Assembly (NCBI GenBank): GCA_958450365.1
Contig: CAUEEP010000898.1
Span: 310,001-374,000, forward strand
Origin: Mesorhabditis belari
Taxonomy: Eukaryota; Nematoda; Chromadorea; Rhabditida; Rhabditidae
DNA length: 64,000 bases
Direction of reading: 5' to 3'
Made by a program: the position numbers and the translations under genes. A model generated the notes under the pieces. The model was not told where the DNA came from, made no database searches, and was given only the letters and a program-made list of their open reading frames with translations. Shown here in pieces: positions 13,572-27,219 of this stretch (position 1 is the stretch's first letter; each line of letters begins with the position of its first letter).

Positions 13572-16439
13572 ATGGACAAATTTTTCTGCGTCTTATTTGT
13601 TTATTCAACTGTTTCTACTTTATTCGCAGCAGATCCCAAAAATGATAAGGTAAAAGAGTGATTAGTCTTGGCTTGAATGCGAACTTTTGACCAGGATAAG
13701 AACTCGTTCATTTAAATAATTTCTGGTACAGTTAAACATAGGTAAACCATCTACCCGGGTTGAACTTTGAGATCAATTATGATCTCTACTCGGGCTATTT
13801 GAATGCTGGCAAAAATGGAGACTGGAAAATGCATTATATGTAAGTCAAACTTTTTTTTTTGCTTATAAAGTTTTAGCACTGTTGTAGGTTGATTGAGTCA
13901 AAAGGCCCAAAATCGGATGACGATCCAATACTTGTTTGGCTGCAAGGAGGTTAGAATATTTGACAAAGAAACAATGAGATTTGAAAGGTTAAGGGTTTCT
14001 TTTTATTTTTTAAACTTCAGAGAAGAATAGTTTTATTTTTAGGCCCCGGTTGTTCATCTTTTGGGGCAATTTTCGAAGAGTTAGGCCCATTCTACATGTC
14101 GCCTGACGGAAAGAGTCTTTTCGAGAACAAATACGCATGGAACAATGTAAGAATTAATAAATTTAAGTTTTGAGAATCCTTCAAAACATTTTCAGAGAGC
14201 TAACTTACTCTTTCTTGAATCACCGATTGGTGTCGGCTTCTCGTACGACAAAACGAATCCTCAGTTTGACGATGCAAATGACGATCAAGCGAAAGAGATG
14301 AACTACGTGGCGCTCAGCGATTTTTTCAATTCGTTTGGATGATTGCATATTTCGATCCTTTCTTTTCAGCTACTCAAAATACACGAATCGTTCGTTTTTC
14401 CTTGCCGGAGAGTCCTATTCGGGAGTTTACATTCCGATGCTTGCCGCTCGCTTAGTTCAAGGAATTGCTAATGGAACTTTTCCAAATCCAAACTTTCAAG
14501 TTGGTTATTTTCGCTTATCAAACACTCATGCTTTTATTTTCTTTCTTATAAAATTGCTTTAGGGTGCAGCTATTGGAAATGGTTACCTAGATGTGGCAAG
14601 ATTGTACAATTCTCTCGTCCTGTGGTCCGGCTATCATGGTCGCGTTTCTGTACAGTATGTGCTTTTTCTCTCTGCAATAAAATTAATTTTTCTAGAGAAT
14701 GGGACTTTCTCAAGTCTGAATGTACCTCGGGAATGAGTCGAATGGGCGACATGGACACGTACAACTTCTTCTCTTACCTGCGCACCACCAACTATCTAAC
14801 CGATTTTGCTTCAGATAACTCAACTTGTGGAAATCTAGTTTGTCAGTTTTAACTGTTAATATTCAGATAATTTACAGATAATGCGACTTGTGACGGTTCC
14901 TGATGGGTAAGTCATTATCTAATTTGTAAAAACGAATCTATTTGAGGATGGATGCTGAAAACTACTATCAAGATTGTTTTGATCCGAAATGGTATCAGAG
15001 CTCTATGGAAAAGTTGGGTAAGCTTATTCGTAGCTTTCAGGTTACAAAACTAGTTCGTTTAGACAAAACTTTGCCTAAACATCCGGCCAAGTTAAAAAGG
15101 ATTCGAAGACGAGCAGCCATTCATGAGAAGGCTTCATTCTACCAGAGTTTTGCGGTAAGTCAAACTGCTGAAGAATATTGAAATCAAATGAGCCTGAAGG
15201 TTTTGAAATAACTACCCATAGCTTGCTAACTTGTTTATTCAAAAGTTCTACTTCTTTAGACAAGCTTTAATTATGGTTCAACTGATCCATTCAATGGTTA
15301 CCCTTGTTGGAATTATGTACCTCGATGGCATTGGGTGAATTCACTTGAAGTCAAGAAAGTAAGCAAGATATTAACTCGTTTCAATTCTTCTTTCATTCCA
15401 GGCTCTCAACATTGATGAATCATGGATTGATTCTAACTACACTTGGTTTGATTGCAAGTACGGAACAGAGATTTTGCCCTACTCTTCTCAATTTAGCAAT
15501 GACATGTACAACAAATATGTGATGACTTATATTGAACAATATCAATTCTTTGAGATCTTCTTCAAAATAAATACAGTTAAGTCAATAAATAAGGCTGATC
15601 AAAGGTTTTTAGAAAAAAGATTTCCGTTTCTTGATTTATAACGGTGACGTGGATACAGTTTGCAACTATCTCGGTGACGCGTGGTTTGTTCTTGAATTGG
15701 CAAAAAGAAATGGGATGTCGGTGGGATTTTTGAGTTTAATGAGTTTAACCAACTCAATCAATTGTTGGTACTTGTTTGTCCTTGATCTAGACTGTCAGAG
15801 TTCAACTTGTTTAGGCAAGCGATCGGAAAGAGTGGTGGTTTGCGGGACAAACAGCTGGCTATACACAACGATACACTCATTCAAATGGAGTCATTGTTGA
15901 TCTAGTCACTGTTAAGGTTGGGATTACATTAACATCAGTTATCCAATTCACTAACTTGAGCTAAAACCTTGAAAAACAAATTTATCCTTTGTTCCTATGT
16001 TCCTATGTTCATTTCGTTTGCTCATTTAGGGAGCCGGTCATTTTGTGCCAACTGATCGTCCCGGTGCCTCAAGACAAATGATTACCAATTTTATCCTACC
16101 CGACAAGGACAATAAACCCGATTACAACTCAACTACTGTAAGCTTAAACAGCTTTCAAGTCAAAATTGCGCCTCTATCGTATACAAATTTCAGAACGCCG
16201 ATCCGATGCCAACTTTCTCACCAATCATTGAAACTGAAACGTCAAAAATGACTGAATCATCCACAACAGTAAGATTGAATTTAATACTGGAGAATTAAAT
16301 GTTAAAATTCTCATTCAAATTTCAGAACACTGCCTCGACAGCTAGTTTATCGCCAAGCTTTGAAACTACCACAAAAATGGTATCAACTTTTGGGATTTCT
16401 TTGGCATTCATTTGCTTTATTTACGTGGAATATTTTTAG
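13572..16439 (+). CDS. Serine carboxypeptidase, peptidase family S10
   Basis: The start at 13572 gives a signal peptide ([20 protein letters not shown]). All three catalytic blocks are present in order: [12 protein letters not shown] followed by [18 protein letters not shown] (nucleophile Ser), [20 protein letters not shown] (Asp) and [12 protein letters not shown] (His). The oxyanion-side sequence [15 protein letters not shown] is also intact. After the catalytic domain comes a Ser/Thr-rich linker and a hydrophobic end ([16 protein letters not shown]), suggesting a membrane or GPI-type anchor rather than a soluble lysosomal enzyme. About 13 exons. Nematode relatives are cathepsin A-like carboxypeptidases. 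Function call is strong; the exact exon set near 15000-15600 is approximate. Confidence 0.92.
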
Positions 16440-16568
16440 TATAAAGATTTTTTAGTATATTTTTAGTATATATATGCTTTATTCAGCGGGTGAATTGAAG
16501 CGAATCGGATAATCATAACCGCATATAACATATTGCTACAATACTTTCACAAAAAAAGAAAGAAAACT

Positions 16569-16620
16569 CCTAACTGTAGTCCTACTGTACTAAAAATAGT
16601 ATAGTAGGACTACAGTTAGG
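16569..16620. repeat. Near-perfect 22-bp stem hairpin downstream of carboxypeptidase
   Basis: CCTAACTGTAGTCCTACTGT is followed by a short A/T loop and its reverse complement. At 130 bp past the stop codon it could be a tiny MITE remnant or a structured 3' region. Confidence 0.7.
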
Positions 16621-16639
16621 AAAAACAGGTACAAAAAGA

Positions 16640-16850
16640 TTAAATATAGGGCAGATTTGACATGGCAATAAGATCTAATTCGTTTACAGATACTTTCAAT
16701 TTTCCTACAGACGAGAAGATACCAGACGGGAGCTTATTCCAAACCCTACTATGATAAAGAATTTTTCGCAAAAGAATGAAAAAGGGAAAGATGATGGGGA
16801 TGAGAACTGATGAGTATATCAAGAAAATATTCTTATCATATACAGGGTGT
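16640..16850 (-). mobile_element. 3' tail fragment of a CR1-like LINE
   Basis: The minus-strand frame contains LYHSRVWNKLPSGIFSSVGK followed by LKVSVNELDLIAMSNLPYI and a stop. The pattern (x)WNxLPxxI...L matches the C terminus of CR1/Jockey reverse transcriptases and resembles the tail of the element at 4982. Upstream it is cut off by the TACAGGGTGTTC terminus at 16850. Confidence 0.6.
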
Positions 16851-17008
16851 TCAAAAGCCAATCCCCCTTCATTTTCTGATGCCTTTATCTTTGTGGTGCC
16901 AAAGTGAATATTTTGGGCTGGAAAATTTTTGATATTTTTTGACTTTTTCCCGATTTCATGACTCCCTATGCATGAAATTTCTGAGCCACGATGGTCACGA
17001 TAGCAAAA

Positions 17009-17239
17009 TTTTCAGAGAAATTGCCTCAGCCAATTTCTTCGTAGAGGTTTTTATAGATTTTTACGAAAAACACGTTTTTATTCTCGAATTTGCTTGAAAG
17101 TGAACCAAAATTGACTTAAAAAGATGGAAATTGAGCAATAAACACTTCTTCTTTAGAGCAAACTATAGGTTAATTGGTGAATTTGTTATTTTTCAACGGA
17201 AGTATGAAAAAGAACGAAAAAACTTATTCACCAACCCAA
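17009..17239. mobile_element. Truncated copy of a TTRGGTTGG-ended MITE
   Basis: Bases from TTTTCAGAGAAATTG to TTCACCAACCCAA are shared with the right halves of the elements at 50645-51163 and 53823-54543. The right terminus is followed by TA; the left half is missing. Confidence 0.7.
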
Positions 17240-17532
17240 TAATTATGTCTTGCTATTATTATATTATCTTCTTATTACTAGAAAATACTAGGAACGAGTT
17301 CCGTCAATGTTTATATCATTTTTGAAAAGAAAACAACTTTCAGTCCGGATGAAAAACCACGAAAACCCAAAAATATCCTCTTGAGCCAATGGATTTTCGG
17401 ACGAGAAGGCCAGCATTGGACTGGACCACTTGCGGAGAGTTGAATGCATCCAATTGTCTTCACTCTTGAACAAATAAACTTATCAGATTTATCAGATTCA
17501 ACTTATCAGATTTTTTATTGCTAATAATTTCA

Positions 17533-18340
17533 TTAACCAATCAGGCATCCAATTTTCGTTATAATCTTCCCATTGTATTCCCATCCTGAACCATTTGAAG
17601 CGCAAGTTAGATCCAGTTCGACACTTGGTGTCCCACTAACGCTGGGCAGGGTTCCACCGTTTAACTAAAGTGATTCAATTTTGATGCTTTTACTTGGTTC
17701 TTATTACAGATACCAATAAAAAAGCTACGAAAATGCAGTTTTGCTAATGAGTAACCTTCAGAGGTTTTAAATAGACAGGTTGTGCTTCCTTACCTCGATA
17801 GACGCTTGTTTCCCATCTCCAGCCATACAGCTTGCCTTATAGACATTTGGGCATGATGTGAAAGGTGTCGAAGTGACTCCAGCTAATATAAAGTTTAATT
17901 TAACTGCTTAAATTCAAGCTGGCTTATTGGAGACTCTTGTAAGTTTAGAGTAAAAACGCACCACTTGTGAAAGCAGAATACTTTCCTCCAGCTGGTACCT
18001 TTGTGATCTTTGCAGCAGTACAGTCCGTGCAATCTGGAAAGTTTTGGTCTTTGGTTTAATTTGAGATTTTGTAACGGCAATTGTTTGTAACGGCAAACTA
18101 ACGGCAATTGTTTGGATAGGTCGGATCATCGGGCAGAGTGATGCCACAGACTTGTTTCCATGTGCTCGAATTGGTCGACCCACCAGTATTTGTTAACTAA
18201 AGATCTTGTTCAGCTTGACGTTTTAAAGTGGACTAAAACTTGGTTAGTTAAATCTGTACCACTGTGTAACTTTTGCAGCAAGCGGAAGCAGCACTAGCTG
18301 GGCATGGAGTGATCGGACAGTCTTTTGTCTGTGTGGGAAG
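17533..18340 (-). CDS. Secreted Cys-rich protein with DUF281-like and TSP1-like segments, 5' end uncertain
   Basis: Small minus-strand exons include KDCPITPCPASAASACCK near 18300, NSSTWKQVCGITLPDDPTYP near 18150, FPDCTDCTAAKITKVPAGGK near 18010, AGVTSTPFTSCPNVYKASC near 17850 and CASNGSGWEYNGKIITKIGC near 17570, then the stop at 17533. The last block has the look of nematode DUF281 domains; the first matches the end of the TSP1-like gene at 19229. No start codon or signal peptide was found upstream, where a mariner relic (18430-19090) intervenes, so the gene is probably 5'-disrupted. The exon at 19150-19200 (ADICWCPEGTTQSG) may be its stranded upstream part. Confidence 0.5.
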
Positions 18341-18429
18341 AGCGCTGAAATTATCCACGATCAATTTACATTTACAATGTTTACACAGTTATTACAATGT
18401 TACATTTAAATTTACAATGTTTACATATG

Positions 18430-19090
18430 TACAGGGTGTGGCAGGATTATTGCAACCAATATTTTTTAAGGAAAGAAACCGATAAAAGAGAAATTACTTT
18501 AAAACTTTAACAATTGATTTTTAAAGATATATTAAACAAGAAAAACTGCTTCCTTCTAAAAAGATCTCTATGAACAGAAATGCAGGCTTGGTGATATTCG
18601 GGAAACGCATCCATTGTGGCCAAATGATAAGCGGCCAAATCGTAAGCGGCCAATTGGTAAGCGGCCAAATGGTAAGCGGCCAAATGGTAAAGCAATTATC
18701 ACATGCTATTTGAAAAGATTTCTTAAGCGAATCGATGCTGGAATGCGGTTTTGAGCACGTTTTTGCTTTAAGAAAATTCCAAGACTGAAATCCATCGGAT
18801 TAAGATCAGGACTTGAGGATGCAAAGCGGGAAAAACCACTCGAGCCTTGTGAGCATAAGCATCCTGCATAAAACACCAAATCCTTTTGCCAAAGTGATTT
18901 TTGGCTCACGGAAGAAGATCTTAGTTGTTGGAACTAACATTGATACTCTGCGAGATTGCAATAATCCTGCAATTACATAGTTGCCTAGAAGCTCACTTGC
19001 ACGGACATCCCCAGGCCTCAGAAAGACACGTCCTCGTCTGTTTGATCGTTCCGCAAAGTCCACATGTTTTCGTACATGTCCCCACATTTG
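18430..19090 (-). mobile_element. Tc1/mariner transposase relic
   Basis: The minus strand encodes SSPDLNPMDFSLGIFLKQKR, the conserved second-catalytic-Asp block of Tc1/mariner transposases (SPDLNPxDxxxWxxLK), and upstream fragments such as LVPTTKIFF in a different frame. A terminus TACAGGGTGTGGCAGGATT lies at 18430. Frameshifts make it inactive. The other end was not identified. Confidence 0.8.
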
Positions 19091-19228
19091 ACCAAGCGCT
19101 CCAGATTCCTAAATAATATGTAATTTTAACTTCCATAGCTCATAATCCTCACCGGATTGCGTTGTTCCTTCCGGGCACCAACAGATATCAGCATTTTGGG
19201 CTAAAGTCTTCAATGCAATGAAAATCTA

Positions 19229-19778
19229 TCAACAACCACCACAAGTAACATTGTATGGCGCTGGATTGGGAAGTGGTGCAATACATTGACCGTTTTTGAG
19301 TGGAGCCGCTGCACAACACGGTTCACTTGGACCAGGACAAGGAGTCGTTGGGCATTGACGCTTGCGAGAGTACGGACCACTATTTCAAGTATTAGAAACT
19401 TTGCAGCAAACCTTTTAACATAAATAATTGTAAAAACCAACTCGCATGGACATCCCCATCGACGGGATGAGCAAGTTCTCTTTTGAACCATCCATCCACA
19501 ACCACCACAAGGGGCTGTGCAACTGGAAACAGTCTGCCAAGCTGTCCAAACTCCTAGATATTCAGAAATTGGGAAATTTTTTTGAATAGTTTGGGTTTCT
19601 TTGAAAGAAATACTAAGAAAAATTGGTTTGACTAAGCCTATAAATTTCTTTTTCTTACCTCCACTTGGACAAGCCGGACAATCTGCGGCTGAAATTGTTA
19701 AAAAGCCTAAATATTTGATTACTTAAACAAAACACAAACGTGCTAACCTAGAAATATTGGCAGAGTGTAGAAAATCAT
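19229..19778 (-). CDS. Small secreted protein with one TSP1-like domain
   Basis: Start at 19778 (MIFYTLPIFL, short signal peptide). Phase-consistent exons give AADCPACPSGG, then VWTAWQTVSSCTAPCGGCGW, RTCSSRRWGCPCE and, after an intron, SGPYSRKRQCPTTPCPGPSE, CCAAAPLKNGQCIAPL and VTCGGC before the stop at 19229. The W-x-x-W...C-x-x-x-CG...R-x-C...GCPC pattern is that of nematode thrombospondin type 1-like repeats. It is related to the neighbour at 17533 and to 61930. Likely extracellular; no specific function can be assigned. Confidence 0.7.
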
Positions 19779-20017
19779 GAGGATTAACTGCTTTCCTTTG
19801 TTCCATTTTCAGTCTTATATTGAACGTGTTCGTCAGTTCAATCGGATTATTGAATCGTTTTGGTCACTGTTTTTTTCACATTCAACATTCAACATTCAAA
19901 CAATCTATGTCAGAGCTTATAGTGTTTAGATTTTTGATGCGAATTTATTCAAAAGATCTATTCAAAAGAACTAGCCTCGAAAAATGAAAGTAAAAAGTGA
20001 ATAGATTGAATGTAAAT

Positions 20018-20905
20018 ATTCAACTTTTTCTTGGCATGAGGTTCACATTGTGAGCTTATTGAGTTCTTTTGTGATTCCAATTGTATTGCAGTGTCCCAAG
20101 TTGACAAAATTTGCTGATTTACAAATTTACAATCCAATTTCAGCACCAAAACCAAATAAATAAACTCTAGGACTGATTTCGAAAATTTTCTATTGGATTG
20201 GTGAATTGAAAACTGCGGGCCATTGCCATATGTCACAGTTTGAGGACTTTCTTTGCAAAAGAAACCGATTTTGGTGTCAATGGAAAAGTTGTAGAGAATC
20301 AAAAATCAAGCTTATATCCAAATTTCCAGAACGATTCAAAAACTGGTTTTCAAGAAATGCCAAATTTACGAATTTTCACAAAACTTGCATTTTAAGCGAA
20401 ACTACTAAGTGTATCTTTTTGGAAATTCGGATATAAGCCTAATTTTTGATTCTCTACAACTTTTCTATTCACACCAAAATGGGTTTCTTTTGAAGAAAGT
20501 GCTCAAACTGGGACATCTTCAGTCCTCCATTTGAGCCCTCCATTGAGTCTCACACTTGTCCACACCCAAACCAAAATGCTACTACAAAAGAGGAATCCGC
20601 AAAATGCCTGTAAAATGGGCAGAAGTCGTCAATAATAATGGAAATTATTTGGAATCAATTCATGGTTTTATGTTGAATAAATTTTAGTTCAAAGTCCGGC
20701 AGTTTTCAATTCACCAACCCAATAATATTCAACTTTTTCTTGGTATGAGGTTCACATTGTGAACTTATTGAGTTCTTTTGTGATTCCAATTGTATTGCAC
20801 TGTCCCAAGTTGATAAAATATGCTGATTTACAAATTTACAATCCAATTTCAGCACCAAAACCAAATAAATAAACTCTAGGAGTGATTTTGAAAATTTTCT
20901 ACAAC
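20018..20905. mobile_element. MITE (20193-20722) between two copies of a 174-bp direct repeat
   Basis: The element begins TTGGATTGGTGAATTGAAAA and ends with the complement of TTGGGTTGGTGAATTG, flanked by TA on both sides. Inner arms also fold back (ATCAAAAAT...GGATATAAGC). It is about 530 bp. Bases 20018-20191 and 20730-20905 are near-identical direct copies (both containing GAGTTCTTTTGTGATTCCAA), so the MITE sits between duplicated sequence. A close second copy of the MITE is at 29821-30344 in inverse orientation. Confidence 0.85.
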
Positions 20906-21259
20906 AATTTACTTAAGGTTACTACTGGTTTAAGCAATAGTTCATGGTTTTCGATTGAATAAAACCGAAATAAAACCGAGTTATCTATATTTTCCTATAG
21001 AAATTCTCGTGCTGCTTCATTTCATTTTCCAATAATTCAAGACAAATGAATGCAATTGAAGCCAACAAGACAATGTTGGAAGCCAACAAGACAGCAGAAA
21101 GCAAGAGTTGTTTTCTGACAGTTGATCAAACAAGCGAACAACGATTCGTTTTCAGAAGCTCATTTAGGCAAGTGGCAAATTGAATTACAGGATTTTCTAT
21201 ATTTCATAGCAATTTTGCATCAAATTTTAACACAAACGTTTTAGTTTGAGTTTGGCGAG

Positions 21260-25201
<3,942 letters not shown>

Positions 25202-25873
25202 GCTGATTCTTTGATAAAATCTTTACTTGATCTTTGTGCTTGTTTTCAGTTGACTTTTGGTTTTCTTTAAAATGAATAAAGCAATCTGACCATCTGGATC
25301 AACTGTTTTGAAAGAAAACAGGCAACAGACAGACAGAAAACACGACTTGATTAAGCATTAAGTAATCTGAATTGATCAAGCAAAATGATCTAGATAGTAC
25401 TTCCTAGAAGAATACAGAGTCCAGGCTTCATTTTCAAAGGCATCAAACAGGCATGCCATTTGCAAAACCAGTCACGAAGATCAAACATTAGATCAAACAG
25501 ACATTGTGCAATTAATAACTGTTTTTTTGATAAAAAGAATCAAAGCGCATATAAATCCTCGGATTTAGCATCATTTTTGAAATAAAAAAACTTTATCAGT
25601 AAAAGTTTTCTCAAAAAACAAAGAAAACACGTGGAAACGTCACCTCTTATCACCAATAAAGAAACCCAAATTGAACTTGGACCTCAGTTTTTATTTGATC
25701 GCCTGAGTGGCTTGACTGTTATCAGCTACTAGAAAAGCCATAATTATCCCCATTTTCATTTTTAGGCACGGGTTCTCCAGTTTTTAGAGCAAATTCTTTG
25801 ACATTTTTTATATTTCAGAGATTCATTTGTATTTTATTTGACATTTTTTATATTTTATATGTTTATTTGAGAG
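25202..25873. other. Intergenic interval upstream of the CGPPxC peptide gene
   Basis: No gene or repeat is recognised. AT-rich sequence with repeated GACATTTTTTATAT motifs at 25798 and 25840, just before the transcription unit at 25874. Confidence 0.4.
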
Positions 25874-26820
25874 ATGAGAACTCTTCTTTGCTTGGTTGTT
25901 GTTGTGGCTGTGGCCTATTGTATGCCATTCGATGTTGTGAACGAGCATGTTGTGAGTGAATAAGATAAACAAAAATGCTTGTATTATACATATTCATATT
26001 TATAAACATATTCATATTTTTTCAGAAGCCCGGAGTGAAAGCTTGCGGCCCACCCCAATGCCCCTACGATGATGGAGTGAAAGTGGAAGTGCCAAAAGTA
26101 AAGGCCTGTGGACCCCCTCAATGCCCTAATGTTGAAGAGGTAAGCTTCCAATCTCTTCCAATCATTAGACTCCTTCATAAGCGACACTACTCATTGTATA
26201 TTTATCAAATTATGCTCATCACTAATCCGATCCAACCCAATCCAATCCAATCCAATCCAATCCAATCCAACCAATCCAACCAATCCAACCAATCAATCCA
26301 ATCCAATCCAATCCAATCCAATCCAATCCAATCCAATCCAATCCAACCAATCCAACCAATCCAACCAATCAATCCAATCCAATCCAACCCAACCAATCAA
26401 TCCAATCCAATCCAATCCAATCCAATCCAATCCAACCAATCAATCCAATCCAACCAATCAATCCAATCAATCCAATCCAATCAATCCAATCAATCCAATC
26501 CAACCCAATCCAATCCAATCCAACCAATCAATCCAATCCAATCCAATCCAATCCAACCAATCCAATCCAACCCAATCCAATCCAAGCCAAGCCAAGCCAA
26601 TCCCATCCAATCCAATCCAATCCAACCCAATCCAATCCAACCCAATCCAATCCAATCCAACCAATCAATCCAATCCAATCCAACCCAATCCAATCCAATC
26701 TCATTTTAGGTCGTGGTTGTGCCCGAAGTAAAAGCCTGCGGACCCCCACAATGCCCCAACGTCGAAGAAGTCAAGGAGGAGCCCAAGGTGAAGGCCTGTG
26801 GACCACCAATGTGCAACTAG
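25874..26820 (+). CDS. Secreted precursor with four tandem CGPPxC motifs
   Basis: Three exons: 25874-25951, 26026-26139 and 26710-26820, all joined in phase 0. The N terminus MRTLLCLVVVVAVAYC is a clear signal peptide. The mature part has three copies of VKACGPPQCP and a last VKACGPPMCN before the stop, separated by acidic/valine spacers such as NVEEVVVVPE. Each motif has two Cys four residues apart, able to close a six-residue ring. No dibasic processing sites are present, so release as separate peptides is not evident. No family is recognised; an adhesive, cuticular or peptide-ligand role is possible. The second intron is a pentanucleotide satellite. Confidence 0.75.
26223..26699. repeat. 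Pentanucleotide satellite (TCCAA)n in an intron
   Basis: About 477 bp built of TCCAA units with frequent CCAACC and AATCAATCC variants. It fills most of intron 2 of the CGPPxC gene. Because the unit is 5 bp and lacks stop codons on the plus strand, it stays open in all three frames, encoding Asn-Pro-Ile-Gln-Ser type repeats, until the TAG of the splice acceptor at 26707-26709. Confidence 0.95.
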
Positions 26821-27219
26821 ATGTCTGAATAATTATTCTGATGCCTTAATAAATGATAAAACTTGATGAGCAAACACACGATCAAGCAATATCAACAAAG
26901 TCGCAATCTATCAATTGAGTTTATTATGCGATTTGCTGAGTACACAAGAAACCAGGAACAGAAACAGAAAAATGTTCGCACCTTTTCTTTTTCAATCGCT
27001 ATCACTAATTCTCTTGATTTCCAAGTATCTCATAGTTCCATCGAGTTCCGCAAAATGATCGATAACAAACGATCACTTGAGAACTTTCCTTACATGAAAG
27101 GTCTATCAAATTGATGCGAAATTGATGCAATCACAGCTGGTTTTCATTAATCTTTCAAAAACATAATATAAACTTTTGATTAAACATTCTCCTCTATCAA
27201 TACTTCTTGAAATTCTTTG
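26821..27219. other. Intergenic interval
   Basis: Contains a polyadenylation-like AATAAA at 26849-26854, 29 bp past the previous stop. Nothing else is recognisable before the lectin start at 27220. Confidence 0.5.

Noticed and set aside
26205..26749. Minus-strand frames rich in GLDWIGLDWI
   Set aside because: Reverse reading of the TCCAA satellite; stop-free by composition.
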